64,000 nucleotides of DNA, from the NCBI RefSeq assembly GCF_003597395.2, contig NC_133773.1, positions 67,555,463 through 67,619,462 of the forward strand, in the 5' to 3' direction. Both the position numbers and the translations under genes were made by a program. Below the pieces are notes generated by a model. That model did not search any database and was not told where the DNA came from. It worked only from the letters and a program-made list of their open reading frames with translations. How positions within the stretch are numbered: position 1 is the first letter of the stretch; each line of letters begins with the position of its first letter. Origin of the DNA: Chelonoidis abingdonii (Eukaryota > Chordata > Testudines > Testudinidae). This document shows, one piece after another, positions 23,271 to 35,975 of the stretch.

Positions 23271-26200
23271 ACTCTCATTGACTTAAATGGCTTCTGTATT
23301 AAGCACTAAATCACATTACTAAACTTTATGCAGTCCCTCATGTCAGTACGACCCTCACAGTTTGGCCAAACTGGTCCCAATGTTTTTCTTTCCCTGGCTT
23401 TGTTAATATATGATTTTACCAGAAAGGAAAATATTTTAGTACTATAAACCATAACCTAAAGTTCTTGTGCTAGGTGAGAGGTTTGAATAATAATATTTTT
23501 AAAATAGAAACATAAAAACCAAACCAGGGACAAAATAGGTGTGCAGAATTCTTTAAAGTTATAGTTTTCCCGTTCTGAATTAAAGAGATGGTTTGGGATA
23601 TGTTAGGCTGACTCAATTGCTGTGACATGATTCAGCTGTCAAAACAGGATGGGATGTATCTGAGAAATGATACTGCATGTCAGCTGAGGAAATTGAAAAC
23701 AGTGCAATTGATGGGTTTTTTACCTTTAAGAGGTTTCTTCTCTATTAAAAAAGGAAATGGTGCAATTGCCTGAAAACGGAGTTTAAAATGCTATTAAATG
23801 CCTGTACTTTGAAACATAGCCCAAAGCTATTTGATGGCCCTTTATGCATCTTATCAGCATGCTGAAGACAATTCAAATATCCAAAAGAATCAGAAATGTT
23901 ACCTGGAGAAGATTGACTTTTTTCTTAGCAAATATGGTGACCAGGTAATTAAGGAACATTTCGTTGTATATGAATTTGAACTGGTCATTTAAAGCTCATG
24001 TTGAAGAAAACAGCTTGTCTTATGTTAAGTCTTGATTTTAGACTAACTCATCAGCTGCATTTTTCCCTTCTAAATATCTCTTTAATGCTAACTTTCTTAA
24101 TCTAGCTCCATGTCTCTTTTGAAAAAATAAAATGTATGAATGGTTTCTAATCTGAAAAAATCCGCAAACTTCTAGGCAGCAAGTTTTAGTCTCAATCCCT
24201 TGTAGTTTTATATTACCAACTATCTTCTAATCTATTTTAATAGGCTTAACCTACTGTATCATAGAATATGCTCTAACTACTTTGACTTCCTTCTGATATT
24301 GTTGTTCCTAGACTAGTGAGGATTTTTTTTTCCTTTGTATATATGCATACTGAGTATATAACTAGATGGTCTTCCCCCACTTTTTCTGACAACCCATGAG
24401 TCAGACAAGAAATTTCAGTGTCTGTGGGTCCAAAAAAGTTCTCTCCTTGGCTGACAGATCTCTTACGGAGAGCTTCATGGGAAAAGCAAGGAACTATGCT
24501 GAAGGTGTCTTCACCAAACCTCACACAACTTGAGATTATATGATTGAGGAAACCTGAATTACAGAATCTACATTTATTATAAGTGGTGGAGGGACCTTCT
24601 AGCCTCCATTTCTCTCTGGCCTCCATTTCTCTCTATGGGTCCGTAATTTCATACACCCATACATAAGATAATACTGGTTTCAGACTGGTTGGCTGGTTTG
24701 GGGCTCACCCGGACCTGTGCCTTTGCCATGCTTGGCAACATCCATATGAGTTTTATACATACACACAGACACACACACCAAACTGTAGCCACTTTCATCA
24801 GTTTTAAGACCCTGGTGCAATCTATGATAAAGAAGGCAGCATGGGAGCCTGCAACCATATTCAACTTCCTTGTGATGCGTTTTTGGAGAGTAGGAAATGC
24901 AAGTTGGTGAGTGTATGGGGCGGTCCCTACCATAGCAACTTCTTGATAGCATGGCCTGCTGACCAGTCAGCAGCTGCAACATTAGAATGCTTGTGTGGTC
25001 TAAAAGGTCGGCAGACATGCTTATGTGGATAAAGACCTTAAAATGGATAGAAACCTTGATCCCACCTGGAGATTGAGGAAGTTTTGTGTAGTATTTTTTG
25101 TAAATATCATATGGCCCCCAGGTTATCTGTTTGATATTATCCTGCCTTACTGACAGGAGTTAAACGGGAAGCAAACAGCAAATGAAACAATGGCACAGAC
25201 AAAACACTTGAGTTAAATAACTTCAAAAAGGCATTAAGAAAACAACGGAAGGGCCACCATTTGGGAAGACACTATCTGCTTGGCTCTCACCAGGCTGGCA
25301 CAGTTTACTTCCTAAGGTCGAAAGTCTGGGATCAAAGAAGATCCTTAACCTTAAAGATGCTGCGTCAGGAAGTAGGAGAGACTGCTCGGGGAGTCAGACA
25401 GTGCTGACAGACATACAGGGAGACAGAGACAGCATGCTGCAAGCAGGACAGTCTGCTTCTGCAAGCCAGAGATAGGAATGAGCTGGACATACCTGAGCTA
25501 TGGATAGAGAGTGTAAGCTTGGGTAAGAAAATATGTGCAGGATTTTTCTGTGTGTTGACCCATTTCCTATATTTAGAGATCCTTCTGGGAATTAAATGCT
25601 ACCTTGTTTTGAAGATGCTGCTTTTGAGTCACTTTAATCAGCTGCTGCCCGGAAAAAAAGTTCTTATAGTTAGCCCTCTTGCATTAAGATGGTTGGGAAG
25701 CATGTGTATGTCAAGGGGGAAGAGGAAGGAGCAGTGCAGAGACCCACTCTAGGAGTGGCTGGACTATGTGATTCCACCAATAGTGAGATGAGGTGAGTGA
25801 GGCAGGTCTGTCAGCCAAGGGATGCACTCTAGAGGGACTGAAAGGGCTCTACAAAGCACAGCTTGCCAGTTACTGTGACAACCTTTTTCAGAAATATTAA
25901 CATGTTAGCCAATACTGGTATAATATTAAAGCCAAGGACTGACAATATTTTAATCTAAGTTATTTATTCTCCACCAGACTCAACAAAATCAGTATCAAAC
26001 ATAAAAACATGTACATGTTTTTAAGCTGAACAGATTAATTCAGTGGTACTATATATTCTTCACAAGACAAACTATTTGGTTAAGCAAATGTTCTAAACAT
26101 ATTAGATTACTATGCAGAAACCATTCCCCTAGTTTTGCAGGACTTAAGCTCAGTATATTTAGTTGGAATATTTTGGCATACGTATAGGACAGTTACAAAT

Positions 26201-26739
26201 TATTATGTTTTAGTATTAATGCTTGCTTGTAATTCTTGGTTCTATAGTTCAGACTAAATGCCTTAATCAAATTGCTTGGGCATATTTGTTTCTGAATGTA
26301 ACTGAAGTGGCCTGTTCATGATATTTACATTCTACCCGTTAGCTACTTATATTATAGAATTTACCAAAAATCATGAATAATTCTGTTCAAAACAGGCTAA
26401 GATGAGTATTTTATTTCAAAGCTATTGTTTTATGAATTCATAAGTCTGTGTAGACACGTGAACTTGACTTCTCTGGCACACTTCAGAAAGTGGTGTCAGG
26501 AACTATTCTGGTGGTCAGGATAGGGAGACTGACACACACTCCTCAAATTTCATAATGCCTGGTCATTGAATGGAAAAACAGACCACTTTACATTCTGTAG
26601 ACTCCACTGAAATCTACTCATGGGCACAAGAACCAGACTGCAAATTAAGCAATACTACCATCAGGCTAACAGAGATTCCTTTCTCACAACCTTGCTATGT
26701 TTTCAAAACTGCTAAGCACATACTCAGGATGGTTTGCAG
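23271..26739. other. Unassigned intron
   Basis: No gene seen. The 24273-25032 open frames on both strands have no recognisable motif. A 17-bp tandem duplication lies at 24602-24634 and a short CA run at 24756-24780. Confidence 0.5.
24602..24634. repeat. Two-unit tandem duplication
   Basis: GCCTCCATTTCTCTCTG is repeated immediately, 17 bp then 16 bp. Recent replication-slippage type event. Confidence 0.85.
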
Positions 26740-26960
26740 GTTAATTAAGGTAATGATAATAATACTTAGCACTTTGCAAACATTATCTAATTAACCATCA
26801 TTAGCCCTGCAAGGTAGGTATTATCCTCATTTCAGATATACATAAATTGAACCAGACGCAAAGTAAATTGTCTATTGCCACAGTATTGATGTCCAGACAA
26901 GAACCCTGGACTACAACTCAGGATTTCCTCAGTATAATTTCAGTGCTTAAACTAGTGGTC
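26740..26960 (-). repeat. MIR-type SINE
   Basis: Antisense MIR features in order: an AATACTTAGCACTTTGCAAA end, CCCTGCAAGGTAGGTATTAT, CTCATTTCAGATATACAT and a decayed tRNA-related part (GAACCCTGGACTACAACTCA). Confidence 0.7.
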
Positions 26961-27554
26961 TACAGTTCTTTCTATGATCACAGGGGACCTGGTGAAAATG
27001 ACATCTGCATTAGACCCATTCTCTTATATTACTATTTCAGAGCTCCTGAATGCCCTTGAACAAACAACGTTACAATGACACACAAAAATCACACACTTGA
27101 TTTTCTACAGAGGAGGAAAAATATTGATTTTTTTTAATGTGCACATAGTTCAGTTTTGCTTCCTTAATAACCAGCATACAATGGGATTTTCAGAATAGAG
27201 TGCAACGAAGAAATCTTTATGAGTGGGTTTCATTAAAAAAATAACAGTAAGTTCGAGTATGTAGCCAAATGTTTATACATTGACTCAAGTTTTTAATAGT
27301 AAATTTTAAATTTGAACTTCACTATAAAGTGATTTGATGAAACAAGCAAACTACACATGGGGTGTATATTCTCCTCTCAGTATGCAGAAACCTATTGTCA
27401 AGAGAACACTATAGCCAATTATTTCTGAAATGGCTAAAAAACTATTAAACTTCCTCTGATAATGTGAAGTCTCAAAGTTAGAGTGATATATCCCACCCCT
27501 TAAATTAGGGGACATTTAGATGCACTGAATGTGAGTAAAGAAGTCATTCTCTCA

Positions 27555-27849
27555 GGCCTGGTCTACACTGGTGGGAGGGGGGGAGATCGATTTAAGTTAC
27601 GCAACTTCAGCTACGTAAATAACATAGCTGGAGTCGACATACTTAGATCTACTTACTGCAGTGTCTTCACTGAGATAAATCGACAGCTGATGCTCCCGCG
27701 TTGACTCTGCTTCTCACTCTGCTGGAGTACCGGAGTCGATGGGAGAGCGCTCGGCAATCAATTTATCGCATTTAGACTTGATGTGATAAATAAACCCCCC
27801 TCCTGATCAATCGCTTCCCGTCGATCCAGCACGTAATGTAGACATGCCC
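27555..27849. mobile_element. Harbinger-type MITE
   Basis: 295 bp between TCA flanks (27552-27554 and 27850-27852). Termini GGCCTGGTCTACACTGG and TAGACATGCCC share the outer 15 bp with the 2-kb Harbinger copies. The interior differs (AGTTACGCAACTTCAGCTAC, GGAGAGCGCTCGG). A separate turtle MITE family, presumably mobilised by a related transposase. TCA is off the usual TTA/TAA target. Confidence 0.82.
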
Positions 27850-27852
27850 TCA

Positions 27853-29099
27853 GAGAAATTTGTGAGTTACTCTCTACCAGCCCAGAGAAGACTATTTACT
27901 TCTTACTGTAGGTAAGATCAGAAGAGAATTTCCACTGTCAGCCATCCATGGGATCACCATTGCATCTGTAATAGGTTACTGCAATAATACAATATAATTT
28001 GCACATTTCCATCTTTCAGAGGCCATCCTTGGATGAAAAGACAAAAAATAAATTGAGAATGTCAAAGAGTTCACTTGATCACAGTCTATAAGTACTTACA
28101 TGGAGATGAGACTTCTGCTACTAGAGGACTCTTTAAACTATTAAAAAAGGCATAACATGTTTCAATAGCTAGAATTCAAAACTAGACCAAATCAAAGTGA
28201 AAAAAAATGCACACAATTTTAAGGCTAAGGGTAGTCAACCTGGGAAAAAATTACTAAGGAGTGTGGACTATGTTGTTGATTTTCCATCACTTTAAGCCTT
28301 CAAATCAAGGCCTCTTTCTAAAAGACATGACCTAGTTCAACCAAAAGTTATGGCCTGTGATACACATGCAGAAGGTCAGATTTGATTACCATCTATGAAC
28401 CTATGTGAAGCCATTTACACAAGAAAAAGTCTTCCTACCAACCCAAACAAGGAGAGACGAGACAAATTATGCTGAGAGCCATTACAGAAGTTATGCATCA
28501 GTCAGGTGCTAAGAAACGCTGCTTTTAATCTAATTAGTGCCTCATCCTGGGCTATTTTTCTGTACAGCTGAATACTGCCAGATCCTGTGAATACCATAGA
28601 GACCTGGAAGATATGTAGAGCAGTTGTAGCCAGTCAATTCACCAACTAGTGCAGCCAGCAATCCCTCGTCAGGGAAGAACGTAAGATGCCTGCAATGGCA
28701 ATTTTGAATGACTTGTCTTGTCAGAAATCCCAGACTGACAGTTTGAAAAAAAGGGCTGTGACTTTTCTGCCTTATTATAGCTTTTACACTTGTTAGTTTT
28801 GGATTAACTAACAAGATCCTGGTACTGGGACTGTCTTAACAAGTACACTAGGCCCATAGCCGAATCAAAGTGCTTTACAGCAACTGAGGTACTATTAAAC
28901 TGTGAGCTTCTCAAGCACACTGCATATCCTAACTTCATACAAATACAAATAAAAATCCCTGTATTAAAAAATATCGTTGCTAGGTCAAACATTTGAAGAT
29001 TAGGAAATGCCAAAATTAGGGCTGCATATAGGTAAGTCTGATGATATTATCTTTAATTACATAAGTCATATGAATTTAGTATCCCAGCATCTCTCAGAC
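27853..29099. other. Unassigned intron
   Basis: No gene or element end recognised. Open frames at 28542-28814 and 28804-29013 have no family features. Confidence 0.5.
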
Positions 29100-29490
29100 A
29101 AACAAATTTATCTTTACAGTACCCCAGCAATTACTTCTGTTTACAAATGTGGAAATGAATCACAAAGCGATTAAAGCCAAAATGTACAACAGCATCCGTA
29201 CATTTTTAATGCCTCAGTGATTGGGTGCTGAACTTGAAATTTTTCTGCCTTATTTTTAGAGGTACTGAGCACCTACAGTCCCCATTCACTTAAAATGCAG
29301 TTACAAGTGGTCAGCTCTTTTGAAAATCAGTTTCTAGGTGTTTCAGGTTAGTCATCCAGAAAATGACGTCCACACAGTTAATAGTCACCTCTGAAGTCTT
29401 TAGTTTAAGTAATTTTTGTGGCATCCCACAGGAATTTTATGGCAGAGTCAGATATAGAATCCAGTTCTCCTGAGTCACAGTCAAGTATCT
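29100..29490 (-). repeat. MIR-type SINE with inserted palindromic module
   Basis: Same layout as 10320-10700. Antisense MIR left part (TTTACAAATGTGGAAATGAA, CACAAAGCGATTAAAGCC); a middle block 29180-29400 with GTGCTGAACTTGAAAT, GTACTGAGCACCTACAGTCC and GAAAATCAG words in hairpin order; then the MIR right part (GGCAGAGTCAGATATAGAAT, CAGTTCTCCTGAGTCACAGT). Confidence 0.55.
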
Positions 29491-32361
29491 TAAACATAAG
29501 ACCATCCTCTCTCTTCAAGCAGCCCCTTCATCTCCATTCATTTCACACCTTCCAATTTTTGCAGTAAATGAGGCAGGGAACCTATAGACAACCTCATTCA
29601 TAACAGAACCTTCAATAATTCACTAAGCAGTATCCATTCATAAGGCAGGCCCCTTTGGGGAAAAAAAAATAGGCAATCATGTATAACCAAAGGCTAGATC
29701 ATAACGCAAGTGCATGAGGAAGACGACTTAAGATTGCACATGAAACCTTAACAAAAACATTTCATAGTTTTGGAGTGTTTGACTTTTCAACCTTAATAAC
29801 ATTCTTTCAATTTAGCTTTTTTGTTTGTTTGATTGTTTAATGGAATGTTCCATGTAAAGAAATGAAAAGTGAAAAATAAAGAAAATAAAAGAAATTACAT
29901 CATGTATAACCCCTCTGCATGACTCATCAGCAATGTTTGAATTTCACAACGCCACAGAGACCTCTACAAACTGAGTTTAAATGTCTAATAACTTCATTAA
30001 CTTGCAGCAGGAGTAGATCTGTGAACTAACCACAAGAGAGGGCATGTAATGCACTGAACAAGTAAGTTACATATGCTGAAATAGTCCAATTTATATAGCA
30101 TAGCCAAGCATGTAGACAGAGAAAAGTGGATGACACTTGAGTCTATCATATTAGAAACGTGGTTTGTACCGAGAGTAACCTTTACAATCTCTCGCTTATG
30201 CATTTTGTAAAATGAGAGAGAGGAGGCTGATATTTGCCATCTACCTAGGTTTGGCATATCCTTGGATCAATAATGAAATTATGAATTGCACAGAATTAAC
30301 TCCAATCAATAGAGGAGGTGGAACTAGAACTTAGTTTCTTGGCTCCCAGTCCAGTTCACCATCTCTTAGAACAAACCTTATTTTGATGGGCAAGAACAGG
30401 AGGAGAATCAACTTGGTCAGTGTTCCATTGTACAGTAAAAGTGCAAATGGTAATTTTCCACAGCTGGTAGATCAGCCAACTTGGATAATTAAAGGGTCAA
30501 AAAAAGGCGATCTCTGATCACAAGATTATCCTCCTATCTAACTTCAAGTTCTTACCTCCAAAACACAGAAATGCTACAACTATTTTTAAAAGCATTGTTT
30601 TTTTGAACATTGGAAGAACTATTCAGTGTTCATTAACTTTGTTCTCAAAAATGCCATTTTTGCTCAAACTTTTAAAGAAATGCCACCTGCCACAGTATTA
30701 ACACTCCCAAACATTCAAAAATATGAACATAGCTTCCAAAAAATAATTAAATTGGCTTAAAAGCATGAGATTTTTTTTTAAAGTATTTATTTAACTTTCT
30801 GTCTTTGAGCATTCTGCAGCAAATTTCCAAGCTCTTCTCTGAAACCATATAACTAGAAACTTATTTTTGTTTTAATGACAGCTAAGATTCCCACAAACAT
30901 GACACTAGGAGCTTGAGTTTTAGGAAAAAACACCAAACATCGTAAGACTCATAATACAATCATGTGAGCTGCTGACATGGCTGCACAGACTGAGAATAGA
31001 ATATTTCAAGACTAACACATAGAGTTTGGCAAAGTTATCAGTATCTAAAAATAGGGGGTTGTAGAGGGAGGTGTTTAGCAACTTTAATACAGATGTGACT
31101 TCCACTTCATTTATAGGTAAATGCCATCTTCAGAAATTACCACATTTACTAATTATCTCCATATATGTTAGTTGTAATTGCTTTTACTGTTTGTTAGTAG
31201 TATAAGTGTAAATAGTTGCATCCCATCAGAATTTGTAGTGTCCGTTTATCACTAACCTACTATACTCACTTCTATTGCTGTGAACAGACCACTCTGCAAG
31301 ATATTGAGGCCTCAAGAACCGTTGTGATTTCAGGCGTTAGACAGTTTACCATGTATTGCCTTTACCTTCTGCTGTCCCTACCATCAAATAGATCTGTCTT
31401 TGTATGTACTATCTAGTTACTGCCTCACAGCTGAAGGGGTTTTCCTTAACTAATTCACTTGTGTACTATATCACATATGCATAAATGTGAGATACAACAA
31501 AACATCTTTGTAAAAAAGATACAACAAAAGAACTTGATCCCACTGAAGTCAATTGGAGTCTTTCCACCAACCTCAGAACCCTAGTGCCCATTCAGCATAC
31601 AAGCATCTTCCAGAGAGAGGAGTCACCTAGAAAATTTCAGTCAGAAACTTGTACTTGAGATGCTGCTGCTTATTGGTTTTGGCTATAGCTTTACACTCTT
31701 ATTTTTAGGATGAGACAAGAACTTCCCTAGGATTATGTATTAACAGTCAAGGGTATGGCTGCACTGAGACCACTTCTTCAATGGATTGTTTATTTCTAAT
31801 TTAATGGGAATGACTGACATATTTTCTCTTAGCATTTAGTCCTTATTCTATCTGCAAATGGTCATGATTTTTTTATGAACTTATTCTGTATCACAGTTAG
31901 AGGAATAATTTTTGTGAACAAGTTTGTACAATATCAAATTAGTATTTCAAAGCCTCAATCTTTGGCAAAATGAAGGAAAAGCACTGCCTTATGTTTAATA
32001 AAAAATAAGTGCAGGGCTTGTAAGTTATCGCTGCCACCATCTAGTTTTCAGTTTCAAATTATTCTTCTTTTTAAACAACCAGAACAAACTGTAGACCGTT
32101 TGCAAAACACTGTAGGAAAATGTTCTTAATACTGACTGAAAGCAAATGACAAAATTCATTTTTCAATTTAAACATGATTTTTCTTGTATATTTTTTTTAT
32201 CGATATAAGCTTTTAACCCTACTGTACAGCTCAGTTTTCAATAATGGATAAAAATAATTTACAATCTTAAAGAAAGTTTGCCAGGTGCACTAGCTTTATA
32301 CCCATTTTATATATGAATAAACAAAGGAGCGAAGATTATAAGCATTAATCTGAAACATAGT
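29491..32361. other. Unassigned intron
   Basis: AT-rich, no gene seen. A short fragment of the palindromic repeat (CCCACTGAAGTCAATTGGAG) lies at 31538-31558. Confidence 0.5.
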
Positions 32362-32617
32362 GTTTTCTAGCGATAGAGCACTAGACTGGGCGTAAAGGAG
32401 ACCTGGGTTCTATCCCTAGCTGTGCCTCTGACCCACTAGGTGTCCCTGGGCAAGTAACTTGACATTTGTGTCTCTGCTTCCTTTCCTACCCTTGTATATT
32501 TTATCTGCTTAGACTTTAAGCTCTTTGGAGCAGTGACTGTCTCTTGCTCTGTGCTTGTACGGTTCCTAGCTCGATGGGAACCCAGCATGAGTTGGGGTAT
32601 ACAGGTGCTACTGCAAC
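32362..32617 (+). repeat. tRNA-derived SINE, near complete
   Basis: Head with tRNA-like A region (ATAGAGCACTAGACTGGGCG) and B box (CCTGGGTTCTATCCCTAGC), a MIR-like core (CTGGGCAAGTAACTTGACAT), then the amniote tail (TTAGACTTTAAGCTCTTTGG, CAGTGACTGTCTCTTGC). This is the best-preserved SINE in the window. Confidence 0.75.
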
Positions 32618-32795
32618 ATGAACATAAATCCAGGTCTCACACTGGGTCAGTGGTAAAGTTGGCAAGAGCAATCTTGCTCCCAATGACCTCTTAACACATA
32701 CACAACATTCTCTAAAATCAGTGGATGTAAATGGAGTTGTCCAAGTGTTTGTCCAACTATAGTTTCTTGAACGTTCCTAAAAAATGGATCCAGTT

Positions 32796-33158
32796 TTAAT
32801 TTGAAAACACATCAGAGTTGATACACATGGGTGCCATTTGGGGTCCTGTATAATACGAGCAAACAGACACCATCTGGGGTCTAATCAAACCTGCAGTTGC
32901 CGTTGCCTCTTCCAATCTTTCACTAAGAAAACTAGATTTATTTACAAAAATTGCTACATAACTTAATTTAGAGGCATCATCAGTGCTGACACCTATAGGA
33001 CTTCTCCTGGGATTATGTAATGTTGCCTTCCTACTACCTCTCTTCAGTAAACAATTCTGTTTCACAAAGAACTTTGAGGTTTCAGAATCTGTTTTTGTCC
33101 TAGAAAGGAGTGAACCTGCAACCTTTTGAATTTTTTTTGTAAAAACAGAGACAGACAC
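32796..33158 (-). other. Unassigned 120-codon open frame
   Basis: The longest minus-strand frame here that does not look like a by-product of a recognised repeat. It starts MSVSVFTKK and ends CINSDVFSN. The middle has SPIGVSTDDASKLSYVA and SSFLSERLEEATATAG, balanced in charged and polar residues and unlike AT-rich junk. I do not recognise a family. It could be a processed pseudogene fragment, a piece of a transposon protein, or chance. No splice context was established and no promoter or poly(A) tail is obvious. Confidence 0.3.
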
Positions 33159-33239
33159 CTCTTGACCCTAAAATAGCCAATAGCCTTGTGTGTGAGAGAT
33201 GGTGGTGGGTGTTATTTCTCTGTTTTCATAAAATAGTCA

Positions 33240-33515
33240 AAAGATCTCAGGTTTGTCCAAATCTGGTAGATCAGGGACTTGAACCCATGCTTCAAGTCAG
33301 TGCCGTAGCAACTGGATTGTAAAGGTCAGTTTCTACTATGGGAGCTGTTTTCCCCTTTGTATGAATCATTAAATATCCATTGGTCCAAGTAGAGACTGAC
33401 TCCATAGTCTGCTCATTAGTGTTCTAGTTTGGAACAGACTTCAGTTCAAGTCCTTGCTCCAAATCAGGCATACCAGGATCTCTCACACTACCGGGCTATT
33501 AGCTATTTTAAGGCG
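33240..33515. repeat. tRNA-derived SINE with inverted modules
   Basis: Decayed relative of the 16020 SINE: GACTTGAACCCATGCTTC (antisense B-box area) at the left, then CAGTTCAAGTCCTTGCTCC (sense), then ACCAGGATCTCTCACAC and CTACCGGGCTATTAGCTAT (antisense end). Confidence 0.5.
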
Positions 33516-35972
33516 GCCTTGTGCTCTCTCTTTATGAGTCCATCCTGGACCTGAATAATCTTCCCATCAAAAAGTTAATTAATACTGGCACATTTTCATT
33601 AAACTTTTTGGTTGCGACAGAAAAAAAGTTGCCAACATTTTTTCATCCAGCTGTAATCTGTCCCAATACACCTCCCAAGCCTTCCATCTAATGTCCTATG
33701 GATCTTCCCTTAGCTCTTGCTTTTTACCTGTATGATACTCCTTATGATTTTCTCTCCTTAAGGGCCTGATCTAAAGTATATTAAAGTCGCTGGTATTTGT
33801 ATCAAGCCTGAAATAAGGTCTTTCCAGTGAATGATGCCATTGCCTGGCTACCTCTTTACCTTAAGCCTTTTGCCAGAAATCCTTACCACTTGTTTTGTTT
33901 TAGTTAACATTCTGGAAGAATGCCTGGTGTGATTTTTAAATCAAAGATTTATTCTAAAAACAGTTACAAAAACAATTAAGAAAAAGATCATTAGATTCCT
34001 TAAATCCACAATATAAGTGAATGCAATTTTAGGTCACAAATCCTGATTTATGAAATCTATAACATTTCCAACACACTAGTGTTAGAAGCTTTAGGGTCTT
34101 ATACCAGTTCTTTTATATACAGTTGATTATACAAGTCTGTGTTTTTCTACCCCCATAGCTAAAATTTCTGCTTTAAAACTTCATCATACAGTAAAAAAGA
34201 TAGATGTATTCCCAGTGTGGCCATTCACCATCTGCTTAAGCAAATACACTTAAAGATGCTTCTACAATTGTGATAAAGTGACAGCAGATCTAAGAGCACA
34301 CAGAGCTCAGATTTTTAAATGATGATTGTACAGCTGTAGTTTGCATCATTAGGGACCAATGAAATCTTTATGTTCCATTTGAATGGCAAGGATCTTTATC
34401 AAAGAGAAACTGAAATGGGCAAATAACAAAGAAATGATCCATTCAGCAGTTGTTTTAAATTTAGGAGTGCTAATGAAAGAAACTTCTTAACCATAATTAG
34501 TATTTAGCACTGGAAAGGTATTTCCTCACTTTCATATGTTCCTATCAATATATCAAACTTGCCATTTAAATTTTTTTCCCAGTTTTTTTGTCTCACTTTC
34601 CTGTGGGAAAACTTTTATATAAGCAGAAGCAAATTCCAGATTCTTAACAGCAATGCAATTAGAGTTCTCTCTGTGTTTAAGGGATTTCATTTTAAACTTA
34701 TCAAAGAGATGTTTAGGAAAATGCTAAGTTCTTTGTGTCTTCCTTGCACAGTGGAATTTCCTAGAACATGGAGAGTGAAAATGCTTTAATTTCTTATTCA
34801 CAGATACTAAACACTCAGTACTTCTGCTTTTTCTGGTCTACACAAATATAACATTACTAAATAGCTATATCATTACTATTAAAACAAGAAGAAAAACAAA
34901 GGCTTCAGTGTAGTATATGGTTATTGGCAGCCTCAGCAATAATCCCTTAGAGAGCACTGCTAAGAACCCTATTGCTTTAGGTTGACATCAGCAGTTTTTC
35001 CCAGTGAATGCATTTTTTCTTCTCTCACAGATTCAGCAGTCCTGGTCTCTAAATATTTCAACCATCTGCTCCAGCCCTCAGGGAGACAAACTTTTCAGCC
35101 AGTAGACAGTTCAGAACTTAATTGTAACACAACCAAATAAAGATAAATGCAAAAATTCCAAACCCTGTCCATTACAAATGAAAGTATTTGTATGCTTGTA
35201 CTTTAGCTTATGTCATGGGGTGACATTTTAACCTGTTTTTGTTGTAATATGTTTTCATTTGTTTCTTTTATTTGCTTCTAACAGTTTTAAATTAAATCAA
35301 TGTTATCATTACAGACAGACAGAAAACCAGTGAATCTAATTAGTGTGTATTTGCCCAATTTGTTATGAGTTTAATTTAATATTCACTTCAAGTATAAAGA
35401 AAGCACATTTTCTAGGACAATTGGCCATAGAAATGTTTTCCAATCTCAAATAACCACTTTTCTGGAAAAAGAGTTTCTTTATAAAATAAGAAAATCAATC
35501 TCTGTCTCTCTCTCTTTGTGGCTTAGTTCTGCTGCCATTGAAGTTATTGGGAGTTTTGTCATTGATTTCAATGGAAGCAGGTTCAGATCCCAGCAAAAAA
35601 AGAACTTAATTAATTTTGAGGCTAACAAACCTCTTTTGTTGTTCCTGGAAAGAGTTTCTTAAAAACAATTTCTGCCATCAGAGTCATGTGGCCAGCTCAA
35701 ATTGACTTCAGTAGGAACCATGTATGGATATCAGAGAACAGTTTAGCCCTTCAGTAGTGTAATTTCTTTTGTTTCTAGATTATGGTTAGAAAGTAAAAAG
35801 AAGAGAGAGAGTTCTAGAAAGATGATCTTTAAAGTGTTAAATTTGACTTTCTCCCCTCGATCTGCTTTCTCTACCACTTCAAGTTATTATCCTTGCCTTA
35901 TTCAGAGCCTTTTTTCATTGTTCCTGGATTAGCTACACCTCTGTCCTGTTGTGGTCTCTGAGTGCAGCCCTC
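33516..35972. other. Unassigned intron
   Basis: No gene recognised. Includes a palindromic-repeat fragment at 35522-35600 and short poly-pyrimidine stretches. Confidence 0.5.
35522..35600. repeat. Palindromic interspersed repeat fragment
   Basis: TGCCATTGAAGTTATTGGGA faces CATTGATTTCAATGGAAGCA, the same imperfect inverted repeat type as at 7040. Confidence 0.55.
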
Positions 35973-35975
35973 TTA

